From assembly GCA_001179505.1 (NCBI GenBank), contig CDMY01000253.1:83966-147965 (forward strand): DNA of 64,000 bases, in the 5' to 3' direction. Positions 35,491 to 45,711 of this stretch are shown one piece after another. Below the pieces are notes generated by a model, which was given only the letters and a program-made list of their open reading frames with translations, did not search any database and was not told where the DNA came from. A program made the translations under genes and the position numbers. This stretch comes from Vitrella brassicaformis. Taxonomy: Eukaryota > Sar > Vitrellaceae. Positions within the stretch are counted from its first letter, which is position 1; each line of letters starts with the position of its first letter.

Positions 35491-35699
35491 GGGCAGGCCG
35501 CTTTGTATGGACCAGCATCATGATGGCGCCAAGTGAGCTGCTCGCCACCAGGACCATCTCTCAGGTACGTACATGTGCTGGGCACACAGGATCATGATGG
35601 AAGGATTGCTGCTTTGACTTGACATCAGACTTGACCGACCTTTGCCAGTGCGCACACCTCGTACATTCGTTGACGCTAAGGGAAGGGAATAAGAGACAC

Positions 35700-36395
35700 A
35701 TGAGAGAACTGATGGCATATCTCTCTGCTTTCTTCCTGTCCGTGTTGTGTATTTGTTGGAGCTCAACGAGGGCAAACGAAACTCTTCCGGTCCAGAAGAA
35801 ATGCTGTGGACGTGAGAAGACACTGCACACACAAAGACATGAGAAATGAATGTCATCAATGTCTTCACCAGGTTCGCAGAAATCGGTGGCGGAGACGGAA
35901 AAGCAGCTGGACCTTGACGCAATGAAGAAGCCGTGTGTGGGTGAGAGAAGAACTCGTTCATTGACGTGTGGCGAGACAGGGACATGGCGACCATGATGAC
36001 GGTGCGGCCGCGGCGTCATCATCAGCCCCAGCAGCTGCCGCCGGTGGTGGTGCGGGTGCCTGTGGGCACGACAAGCCTGCTGCCGGTGGGTCTGGCCAGA
36101 CGAAGGTCAACAAGGCTCAGAAGGAGAAGGAAGAGCAGGAGCAACGATTCTGCAGGTGGGTGAGAGGGAGAGTGTGGGTTGATTGAAGGGGGAGTGCATC
36201 CAGGTGTGGTGTGCAGAGTTTGCTTCGGTCCTGGAGGGGACAGCCTGAACGAAATCAAGGAATGCCAGAGGTGTTCTGTAGCTGTTCACAAGAAGCAGGT
36301 GAGTGAGGGCGGGAGGGATGGGAGGTAGAAACTAAGGCACCGACAGGCAGACATGGGGAATGGATGAATGTCACCATGCCCGTCTCTCCCTCTCC

Positions 36396-36428
<33 letters not shown>

Positions 36429-36921
36429 TATCTGTGTGGTGTCATCAATCTACCAGCTCACCCGGCAAAGACCCACGGGGAGGCCACTGAGGCAGCCAGG
36501 CGGGACAACAAGCCGAAGTGGCACTGCCGTCGTCGCTGCGAGACGGAGAAGACCACCCGCCTCATCCCACAGTGCGCCATCTGTGGGTGGCCCGGCGGCA
36601 CCCTCAAGGAAACGACGAACGCGACTGATAAATCCACGTCACATGCGCGATCTGGCTCCTTTCATGTGTCTGTGTGTCCATCCGTATGAATGTAGGCATT
36701 CCGGTGCCATGCAGCCACAACGACAGCTCGTCATGTGACAAGGCGTTCCACCAATGCGGTGAGAGGACGAGACAACAGACATCACTCTGCGAATGCGTGT
36801 TGCCTTTCATTGATGTTGCCTGTATTTGCTTGTGTCTGTCTCGAGTGTGTCTGCGTCAGATTGGCGGCATTCTCGGAGAGGGGCGAGGCGTCGTCGCCTC
36901 ACGGCTGCCCACATTATATAG
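35700..36921 (+). CDS. PHD/ePHD-like zinc-finger protein with a hydrophobic N-terminus
   Basis: Exons join in phase. ATG at 35700 gives MRELMAYLSAFFLSVLCICW, which looks like a signal peptide. Next come CCGRSQKSVAETEKQLDLD, an Ala/Gly-rich linker, and EKEEQEQRFCR spliced to VCFGPGGDSLNEIKECQRC and SVAVHKKQ. Then, with an acceptor at about 36468, come WHCRRRC and IPQCAICGWPGGTLKET, and finally PCSHNDSSSCDKAFHQC at about 36700-36756. The spacing C-x2-C, C-x2-C-x4-H, W-x-C-x3-C, C-x2-C...KAFH-x-C resembles a PHD finger followed by an extended PHD, as in JADE/BRPF chromatin readers. The Cys expected two residues after the PHD His is missing (HKKQ). A secretory leader does not fit a nuclear reader, so the first exon may belong elsewhere or the fold may be repurposed. 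If the frame continues, it stops at TAG 36919-36921. Confidence 0.5.
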
Positions 36922-37452
36922 ACGGCATCACATCACGGACGGCATCATCCATTCATCCATCAGCTGCTGACTGAAGATCCTCCTCGTGCCGATGGCTATG
37001 TCAGCTATTCGAGATGGACAACGAGGGACGGAGACGGCATCACATCACGGACGGCATCATCCATTCATCCATCAGCTGCTGCTGAGGGACGGAGACGGCA
37101 TCACATCACGGACGGCATCATCCATTCATCCATCAGCTGCTGCTGAAGATCCTCCTCGTGCCGATGGCTATGTCAGCTATTCGAGATGGACAACGAGGGA
37201 GCTTGGAGACGGCATCTGCACATCACGGACGGCATCATCCATTCATCCATCAGCTGCTGCTGACTGAAGATACCTGTGGCTGTCGCCACACACGGCATAT
37301 CGGCGACCAAGAAGCGAGCGGCACTGATGATGATCAAGAAGCGGACAAGGAGGAGGGAGGGAGACGGCATCACGGCATCCATCCATTCACCACCATCAGC
37401 TGCTGACTGAAGATACCTGTGGCTGTCGCCACACACGGCATATCGGCGACCA
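36921..37452 (+). repeat. Interleaved short direct repeats (three families)
   Basis: Family 1, about 50 bases (GACGGCATCACATCACGGAC start, CATCAGCTGCTG end), occurs near 36921, 37033, 37092 and 37208, with a partial copy near 37362. Family 2, about 55 bases (AAGATCCTCCTCGTGCCGAT start), occurs at 36974 and 37146. Family 3, about 48 bases (GACTGAAGATACCTGTGGCT start), occurs at 37262 and 37405. Copies are nearly identical and alternate 1-2-1-1-2-1-3-1-3, so duplication was recent and compound. Confidence 0.9.
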
Positions 37453-37733
37453 ATTTTTCGAGCATGATAGCAGCGAAACTCTCTATGCTCATGTCTCTCT
37501 ATGCTGCCACTTGGTGCAGGTATATCGGTGAAGCTCTCGTCGTCCTGCTGCTGTGCATGGATCGCATTCTAATATTCCCGACGGCCCCACAGGTACGTAA
37601 GTAAGGGAGAAAAAAGAGAATCATGAACGTTGGCTCATGGTCTCCTGTCTCCTCTCTTTGTTTCCTTATGCTTGGCCGCTTCGGCGGCCAGGCATCCATT
37701 GGCTTTCTCATCCATTGGCTTTCTCATCTTCAG

Positions 37734-38014
37734 AGTGTATCACTGACAATCGGGACGCCTCGGCGGAGCAGGGATGCGGTTACAAGATCCGGTGGCGTCT
37801 GGTCTGTGACAGTTACAGCGATTATGGGGAGTGCCCTATTATCTGTCTTCCCGTAGAGCGCCAGGCGCCACCTGGGAGCTGCGGCGCTATGTGCCTGGCT
37901 GAGAGGAGTCAGCAGCCCGACTGCCGTTGTGGCTTTACACGCCCATGCCCTATGCATAAGAACCACTGGGACAACAGCTGCTGTGACGTCACCGGAGATT
38001 GCACCGGACGCTAG
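37734..38014 (+). CDS. Cys-rich 3' exon of an unidentified protein (partial)
   Basis: After a 3' splice-like CTTCAG the frame reads ECITDNRDASAEQGCGYKI and goes on to ECPIICLP, PGSCGAMC, CRCGFTRPCPMH and NSCCDVTGDCTGR, stopping at TAG 38012-38014. Sixteen cysteines in about 92 residues suggest a disulfide- or zinc-bonded domain. It may be the end of the zinc-finger gene upstream or a separate gene; the preceding exon (about 37471-37591) is not fixed in frame. A 19-base unit containing the stop codon is duplicated in tandem at its end. Confidence 0.45.
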
Positions 38015-39820
38015 GGACGGCACCGGACGCTAGGGACGGCATGCACTCGATGGATGTGTGTGTGTGTGGTGAGTTCTCCTTGTGTTCTTTGTTGTCTTCT
38101 TGTCCATGTATGGCCGCAAGCGTCGCATCACTGAGTCTCTGTACGTCCATTACACCACATATTTGTCCGTCACTTTTTGCCGCTTGCCGGTGATGGCGTG
38201 ATGTGTATTTGTGGGCTGACGAATGGCGAGAACGCGTACCTGTACAACGAGTGCGTGTGCTGTGTGCGCGCTGTCATGCGATGTCGGCGATATGATATTG
38301 AGCCTGTCTGTATGTGTACATGGGGGCGGGGACAAAGGAGGGAAAGTCGTGTGCGTCTTGTCAGGTGGGTTTGCTCCGCAAAAGAGAGAGCAGACCAGAG
38401 ACGAGTGACACACACATTGACAGAAGAGGAAATGAATGCAATATGCTTGCACGAACACCAACAAACTGCACAGACAAGGAACGCTTCAGACAAATCAACC
38501 AACGATTCGATCGACGCTGCAGCAGCCGATTGAGACGACAAGCTGTGAGTGCTTCTCGCTCGGTGTGCCTCCTTCTTTGGGCCTCTTTCATGTGGCCTCG
38601 TCGATGGATGCGCAAGATGCTGGTTTGCGTGCGCGGCTGAGCTGGATCGTGCAATTGATTGATTGTTGCGTTCAATGATTACTCAGTGCTCTCAGCCCCG
38701 TGTCAGTGTGTCCGTGTGTGTCCCGCCCACCACCATGCAATGCACTCACTTCCACACACGTCACAGATGCACGTATGGTGTACGCCTGCCGACCTGTCAA
38801 GGGCTCACTGTTTTGGAGCCAAATACACTGCATAAGCACCACACGACACGACACGACACAGTACAACAAACACTTATCACACGCACATGCATTCAACGAT
38901 TTGGCCAAACTTACCGCAGTGTAAGCGAAAGTAACAGCCGTGCGCATGAGCTACCGCCAGCAACTCTGCCGCTATGGCTCACGACAAAATCAACATTTGT
39001 GCTCATGCATGCCGCCGACGCCACGTGTCGGGAAGCCCCTGCCCGCCCGCCCGCGTGCACACAACACACACTCTCTTGCACCGCGTGTCACATTCGAGAC
39101 GCCAGAGACACCTCGCGCAACAAGAAAGAGAGCATATGTATCTGTCGCACACATGATACGCACACACTAAGCCACGCAACACGCATACATCCCGTCCCGC
39201 CCCGCCCGTCCCATGCATTCACAACAGCGCATAGACAAATACAAAGGAAACAGCGAGGTGCCACGCATGGCCGCCATTTCCCATCTCATGAGGAACTTCC
39301 ATCAGGAAGTCACATAATGAGTGGCACGTTCAACGTCACGGGGTTAGGTGGAGCGCCACAATTGTCGCCCTTAAAGCCGATAAGTCTCTGAAAGAGATAC
39401 ACATGAAAATGCATATATGCCTCTCTGGCGCCCGTGCGTCTGTCCAGCTGTTTTGTCTTTATAGTGTCGGTGTCTGTGTCAAGACTGGCTCACGTAGAAA
39501 CAATCTGCTCCATCCTGTGATCCATCACCTTCGCAAGAGAGCTGCACATATGGCACGCGCGAGAGGGACAGAATGGTTTCTATCATAATGCTGCCTTGGA
39601 TGCATGTGCTGCTTCGGCTTGTCAAGCAGACGTGAGACGTACCGTAATTTCGTACTCAGCTGCCATTTCTCCAGAGTTGGCCACTAGAATCCAGTGGTCC
39701 GCGGGTGGGGCAAACTGTTAATTGATTTGCAATTTACGCCCTGCCTGCCATTGCATATCATGCATTGACCGACCAGCATAGACGCCTGCCCAAGTAGCGC
39801 GAATTGTTTCGTGTCGCTGC
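38015..39820. other. Intergenic region with possible Cys-rich exon remnant
   Basis: There is no confident gene. At 38183-38300 a frame reads VMCICGLTNGENAYLYNEC and continues CVCCVRAVMRC, with spacing similar to the PHD-like block near 36215-36297. It ends at a donor-like CAG/GTGGGT (38364). The rest is CA/GT-rich and A/C-rich sequence without coding character. Confidence 0.45.
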
Positions 39821-40238
39821 TTACGAGGTGATTTCGCAAATGTCGAACCCCATTGCTTGCGGGGATTTGAGGTGCCAGCTGTGAGTGGTGTCGGCAGGAA
39901 TCTGAAAAGGGCCAAGGTCTTCAAGGAACGCATATTCGAGAAACCCAGTGTCATTCCGGAAGAATTCTGCACACAAGACAGAAACGGAAGGCACAGACAT
40001 CTCTCCCTTCTCCACGTCTCGCTCGCTTTACCAGGGCAGTTAGCCTCAGGCTGTATGAGGCTGTCGGAATTCATGCCGTCACCTGTATCAGACAAGACGG
40101 ACGCACGAAGGTCAGATTTCGTGCAGTGTCGAGTGTGGAGTGGCTCAGTCAGTCACCTTCCGCCTGCAGTCGGCGGAGCTGGCAGTTGGCGACGCCAGCG
40201 AGAGCGATGAGCAGCAGGAGAGACAGCGCGCGCGACAT
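39821..40238 (-). CDS. Small secreted protein, type A
   Basis: Three short exons encode about 92 residues. The start at 40236-40238 gives the signal peptide MSRALSLLLLIALAGVANCQ, then LRRLQAEG and a phase-1 intron. The second exon adds DGMNSDSLIQPEANCP. The third reads EFFRNDTGFLEYAFLEDLG and ends DICEITS at TAA 39821-39823. No family is recognised. The first exon is clearly related to that of the gene at 50817, while the mature parts are not. Confidence 0.6.
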
Positions 40239-41072
40239 CGTAGTCACAGATGGATTGCAGCAAGATGCAACGTACGGGCGTAACGGTTGCCGTTAGCGCT
40301 CGCTTCTGGAAATTGTGGACAGATTCGACGTTGGCCACCGTCCCGCTTTCCCGATGACGATGACGCACAGTGATGACGCTGCGTGTGTTGGGCCTGCTCG
40401 TGTGTTGGGATTCTCAGCGGCGTCGCCCACTGGTGAGCCGATCCTGCATCGTGCACGCATGGTGGGGCCTGAGAGATCTGTCCTTCCTCCGTGTGTCCCT
40501 GCCCGCTTCCTCGTGCAGCGGACGAGCCTGCTGAGAACGGCGAGCCTCTCGCAGCGGCTGACCAGGCCGCAGAGCTCGAGCACACCCATGTAGGCCACCC
40601 ATGATGGATGTGGTAGGCCACCCATGAAGGCGTTCCTCACGCACACACATGTGGGTTTTTTGTGTAAAACAAACTCAGGGCGGCCCCATCCTGCCCGGCG
40701 GGAGTGTCCTCGTGTTGCGTCCCACCACAAGATTCTCCCCCTGCCCACACCCGTGCCCACACCCATGCCCTCATTCGGACCGGCAGCACCACATTGCAGA
40801 CACGGACAGTGGAATTGCAAAGCGATCGTTTGTGCATCTCGAGGCGAGACTTGTGTGTCGCTTTTTGCAAACACACTTCAGAAACCGCTTATGTATGTCG
40901 TCAAGTCAATCATCCTACAGGCTAGCAGTAGCCTGTCTCTCTCTCCCGTCCTACGGTATGAGAAATCTCACATACCCATCCGCCCGCACACCACACCCAA
41001 CCGACATCCACCCAAGCTAAGCTCACTTCCACGAAGAAAGACACCACATAGCCACCCACATATCCCACTTCG
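40239..41072. other. Intergenic region
   Basis: These 834 bases lie between the start of the small secreted protein and the 3' end of the kinase-like gene. There are overlapping shadow frames but no codon or splice structure that supports a gene. Confidence 0.5.
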
Positions 41073-43258
41073 TCACACTGACGGCTGTGCAGGCCCAATC
41101 ATTTTGATACTCCTGCGTCTCCTCCTGCCCGAAGTCTTGCGTTCATCATTCCAATCGAGTATCTGCTGTGCCATATCAGCCATCTGCTTTGCGTGATGCA
41201 GCTGCGCCTCCCACGTGCACGCCCCTCGTGGCTGCTGGCTCTTGCTCGGCCTGTTGGGGTCCTCTGGCGCTGGATTGCGAAGCGTCCGAACATGGAACGG
41301 CTCCAGCGGGGGTGTCTTGTCAAGGTCCCGAAGCTGGGCTAAACACGTGTTCTTCAGAGACAGGTAAATGGCCTCAGCGGCAGACTCCACGTGTGTCTTC
41401 CTCTGGGCGCCTGGCTTGGGCAGGAAGTCCCTCACGAAGAGCCACGCGATGCCGAGCAGCTGAGAGTCCTCTACGCGAGGCCAGCAGGGGGCGTTGCGCA
41501 CGTAGGCATGCCCAGGTGTGTACTTCCACTCTGTGGGGAGAAGTTTGTTCTTGATGTGCCAATACTCGTCCCAGGTGCGGGAAAACGACCAATCGAAAAT
41601 GATGATGTCCTGGAAGCGAACACCGATGTACTGAACCGCACCCAAAACACACACATCCACAGTCGCTCTCTCCTCACACACAGCGAGACATGGCAGCTTG
41701 CCCACCGAGTGCCGGTATCTCTGGTCCGGTCTGTTGGTGGCCTCACGAATGGTGATGTACTCTCGCGGATCCTTGCTAGGAGGGTAGGGGTACATCCGCA
41801 GGAAGATCTGGCTGCCGTGGAGGTCACAGTGCTGGACGCCGTGGTGTCTCATACGATAGAGCACCTGTTCTATCGTGCGGATAAACACCCAGCCTTGCGG
41901 CAGGATCTCCTGCAATGCGCAAAGGCAGCAATGGCAGAAAGGGTAGACTCACAGCAACATTGGTGGCATGTCTCGCCCACCTCGTGCGTGACGAACTTTT
42001 GGTTCTCATAGGGAAGTTCCCAGCCTGTCACGTGGATCATCCGCTGCAGCAATAACTTATCTGAAACAACCACAGCAGACATAGATGCTCTGCATCAGCA
42101 CTACTCAAGTATTTCCCGCGTTTCTTGCCTTCCAGGAGCTCAATGCCGCGTGTTGGCGCAGGGCTGTTGCCCAGCAGCAGGGGAGAGGTGATCTTCGTCA
42201 TTTTCTGCAGGGCGTCAGAAAGAGTGTCGTCAGCGGTGTGGCTGACAGGTAGGGCAAACACCAAATACATGTTGGGGATCTGGGGGAAGTCGCCCGAACG
42301 GATCACATCGCCCCACTGCTCCCACAGCTGGCGAGTCTCTGACACACGCACACAGACAGAGTTGCCCTCGCCCATCTTGCGCCTCTATCCCCGCCTGTCT
42401 ACTCACTTCTCTTCTCGACGGCAAGGTATCCCTCCTCGTATCCCGCCACTTTGACGATGTCTCTTCTTAAGTCAGCCTTGATGGCCGCGCCAATCCGATC
42501 TAGGCATATAAAACACATAAAATCAGGGTGGCCTAGGCAGGTCAGTCAATCTGAGTGATTCAGATGGCCACCAGCTGAATTCAGCGCCCGCCACGCCGAG
42601 TGGCGAAAATCCCATACCCACAGCTCAGCATCCAACACGAAGTCTGCATGGATGGATGGTAGGAGAAAGTCCGAGAAAGTTGTTCCTTGAGTGCAAACTG
42701 ACTTACGCGGTGTGAGAATGTTTGCAAAGACGACCGCGCCGAACTGGCCCCATCTGGCGACATCTCGGCCATCGTATGGCTCGAGCGGCGTCACTTCCTC
42801 CTCAACCGTCACCAGAGGATTCGCTGCGTCCGCTCTCTGAACCCTACCTGCAGAACAAATACCCATCATCGGAGGGACCAATCCAGCAGCACTGTGCTTG
42901 CATGTTGCTTACGCACACACGCCAGGTAGGGGTGCCGATTGGCTTCGGGGGAACAGAGCTCGTCGATGATGGGCTTCGCATACTGAAACCTCTGCTCGCT
43001 TGTGAGGGGCTGCGTGGCGTTTGCTGAAACGTCGCTGAGCGACAAAGGCCACGGCCCATGAGCAGGTGGCACCATAAACGCAGCGGACGCATTGTCTTGC
43101 TGCCCTCGCCAGAGGCGTGAAATCCACCACGGTCTCTGCCTTCTTCCAACGGCTCCGACGTATGCCATGCCGTGTGCAGTCACCAGCAACAACACAAGGC
43201 ACGCATTGGCCAGTGCAAACAGGGAAACGCAGCTCATCATTGGTCCCCAGCGATGCAT
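41073..43258 (-). CDS. Protein-kinase-fold protein with N-terminal signal anchor, probably secretory pathway
   Basis: There are about eight exons. The start at 43256-43258 gives MHRWGPMMSCVSLFALANAC and a hydrophobic stretch ending GMAYVGAV, so it is secreted or a type II membrane protein. Kinase-like landmarks are VLYRMRHHGVQHCDLHGSQI (catalytic-loop-like H-x-D, with the invariant Asn replaced by Gln) at about 41840, and DIIIFDWSFS (DFG-like, FDW) at about 41600. The region between (REYITIREATNRPDQ) and the C-terminal lobe (SQLLGIAWLFVRDFLPKPG) do not match a family I know. The tail is basic (GRRRRRSIKMIG). The glycine loop is not clear. Catalytic or pseudokinase status is open: the catalytic Asp is kept, but the metal-binding Asn is not. 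It is divergently paired with the Pol iota-like gene. Confidence 0.55.
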
Positions 43259-43319
43259 GCATGCGCCCCCAGACCCCCCCCCCCTCGAGCTCGCAAATGA
43301 ATCAGTTTCGCTATAGTCA
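43259..43319. promoter_or_regulatory. 61-base divergent spacer between kinase-like and Pol iota-like start codons
   Basis: Start codons at 43258 (-) and 43320 (+) leave 61 bases for two 5' leaders and the promoter, so the 5' UTRs are very short or overlap. The spacer contains a C-rich run (CCCCAGACCCCCCCCCCT). Confidence 0.6.
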
Positions 43320-45711
43320 ATGGACGCGCGGAGAGGTTCTGGTGGCTGCAGCGGCACCGAGCAGTGGTCCAACTCCGCCTCAGTCCAGCAGACGCTCTCC
43401 GGTTTCATCGCAAGCAAGGGCGTGAAGCGAAGACGAGATGATGATGGACAAGGGTGGGAGCGCACCATCGTGCACATCGACGTCGATTGCTTCTACGCCC
43501 AGGTGCCAATACAACAAAGATGCCCAAAATGTGTTACTGCATGCTGCGTGTGCGTCACCTTCAGTGTGAAGAGCTGAGAGATCCGACGCTCCGTGGCAAG
43601 CCCGTTGGCGTACAGCAGAAGTTTCTGGTGCGCGCGAATTGAGGCGTGCAGTATCATCCATGCCGACGCGCACCGTCCTCTTGTGTTTCTGTACTGAGCA
43701 GGTGATCACTTCCAACTACGCGGCTCGTCAGCATGGGCTCACCAAGGGCATGAACGTCAAGGAGGCCAAGCAGAAGTGTCCGCAGCTCATCCTCAAGAGC
43801 GGCGAGAACCTCGACTTCTACCGTGAGACCTCTCAACGCATCTTCGAGCTCCTCTGCAGCCCCAACACATGGCGACCCATGCTCCCCTCCTCCCGCACCC
43901 CGCACCCCATCAATGTGGAGCGCCTCGGCCTCGATGAGTTCTTCATCGACGTCACGCCACTGGTGACTGCCTACGACGACCGCATTGAGCAGCTGGAGAG
44001 GGGCGGCACTCCATCTGGGCAAGAGGCTGCCGAGCTGCCCGACAGTCGGCTGTCGAGTGTGTGTGGTAGCAGCAGTGTGTCGTTCGAGGGGCACGTCTAC
44101 TCTCACGAGGGAGCCGATCCATCTATCGCAGTGGATTGTGAGTCGGCGATGGGTGGGTGTGTGCGTCGCCTTGCCTTGGGTTCGATTGCGTGCGGGTTCA
44201 CGCGCCGCCTGCTGGTGGACAAGATGCAGCTGACAACGTGTGGAGGTGAGAGGGGGCAGGGAGTGTATGTGGTGCTCATTTGGGCAGGTGATGGGTGTTG
44301 GATCACTTGCGTCAGGCGTGTCATACAACAAGATGCTGGCCAAGAAGGTGGGCGGTGAGCACAAGCCCAACCAGCAGACCTGTCTGCTGCCGGATCGCGT
44401 GAAACAGTTCATGCAGGTGAGTGACCCCCGCTGCCCCATTCCTGTGCGTGGGCGCATCCGTCAGCCTGCGTGCACCTCATCTTGCGTCTTGGTGGTCAGG
44501 GTTGCACGTTGGGCAGCATCCCGGGCATTGGCTTTGCCACCTGCGCCAAACTCAAAGAGAGAGGGTAAGGGCACACGAACGAGCGGCGCAGTGCAGTGGA
44601 GGGAAGAAACAGAAACGGCCTGTCTGTACTGTGCACGTCTGTGTGCAGGCTGGCGAGTGTGCCTGACGTGTTGTCGAGCCCGCCTCACATGATTCGTGAC
44701 GCAGTGGGTCACGACATGGCCACAGTAGTGTTGCAGCTCTGCAACGGCATCGACCCCACACCCGTCAAGCAGACAGGTCGAAGAAGAATGCTCACTCGAC
44801 TGCCTGCTATAAGCGTAAACTGTCCCCCTGTCTGTGTGTGTCAGGTCCTCCCCAGAGTATAAGTGTAGAGAACTCCTATTGGGCGTCGCCGATCTTTGGC
44901 CGCGATGGCGTCATGAGGGAGATAACCAGGCTTGCTCCTCACCTCATCCAGCGGTCGTGGGAACACACGGCGAGGCACAGACAGGTGCCACAGACATTCA
45001 AACTTACCGTCAGGTACCACCAACTCAGAGAGAGCCAGCGAGGATGCGATTTCCAGCCAAGTATGGACCTCTTTCTCCTCTGTCTGTGTAGGTTTGTGGG
45101 CAAATCGAGCCGCGAGTGTCGACAGGCCGCCCTGCCCCCGAACGCCATCCCTCGTGCACCGCCAGCCAGCGACCGCAGCTCTGCGGTGGGCGAGGGGGAA
45201 CCTCAGTCGCCCCCTGTCCCTGGGGCCCTCATAAGACTAGCTGCATCACTGCTCAACAAACTGGTAAAGAAGGACACACGCCACCAGGGATACACAGGCC
45301 GTCTGTTACAGTGGTTGTGTGTGTGTGGTGTGTGTGTGTGTCCAGGTGCCCGACACATCTCGTCCGTTCCATTGCAACATCCTCAACCTGGCCCTCACCA
45401 ACTTCCACAGCGCCCCGCCGCCCCCACTCACATTCTCGCGTCCACAACCACCACAGCAATCGCGAGCAGCTGCCGCCCAGCCCCCATGCCCAGAGACGAT
45501 CGACCTTGACACATTCGATGAGGAGCAGAAACAGCCGTCATGTCGGGTGCCTGATGGTGTGGACGCTGCGTGGTTTATGGGGCTGCCTGCCGGCATCCAG
45601 GCGGAGGTGCGGCGGCAGCATGTGAATAGGGGAGGAGGGGGGCATGGTGCCAGGGGAGGGGGGCGGGCGACGAGCATTTTGGACTACGTCAAGAGACAAA
45701 AAGAGCCTTGA
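43320..45711 (+). CDS. POLI: Y-family translesion DNA polymerase, Pol iota-like, with PIP-like box and UBM
   Basis: About ten exons encode a nuclear lesion-bypass polymerase. Residues 23-30 (QQTLSGFI) fit a PCNA-interacting Q-x-x-L-x-x-F-I motif, followed by a basic KGVKRRR. The palm carries VHIDVDCFYAQ (catalytic Asp 54) and ERLGLDEFFIDVT (the second acidic pair). Pol iota-like blocks follow: GKPVGVQQKFLVITSNYAAR, KGMNVKEAKQKCPQLILKSG, GVSYNKMLAKKVGGEHKPNQ, GSIPGIGFATC (the helix-hairpin-helix region), GPPQSISVENSYW and PFHCNILNLALTNF (little finger). The C-terminus has VDAAWFMGLPAGIQAEVRRQ, a ubiquitin-binding motif with the diagnostic Leu-Pro. The exon 1 Val after FYAQ found in most relatives is replaced by Cys across the splice. 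The frame is intact throughout; the stop is at 45709-45711. Confidence 0.88.

Larger units (their letters stand above)
33298..35699. other. Repeat-bearing region without a confident gene
   Basis: Several exon-like blocks end in good donors, for example 33790-33954 (LPDIFLASAECADACFFSS) joined in phase to about 34079-34140 (EIILGFFLIAASFSRRSPP). However, no ATG-started continuous model emerged. The stretch includes the two copies of a diverged duplication listed below. It could hold upstream exons of the zinc-finger gene, a non-coding transcript or gene remnants. Confidence 0.4.

Noticed and set aside
36921-37452. CRISPR-like array
   Set aside because: The repeats are long, compound, irregularly spaced and without unique spacers; the context is eukaryotic nuclear DNA.
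38663-39391. 242-codon plus-strand frame
   Set aside because: The composition is His/Thr/Arg from CA-rich sequence, and no domain or splice support exists.
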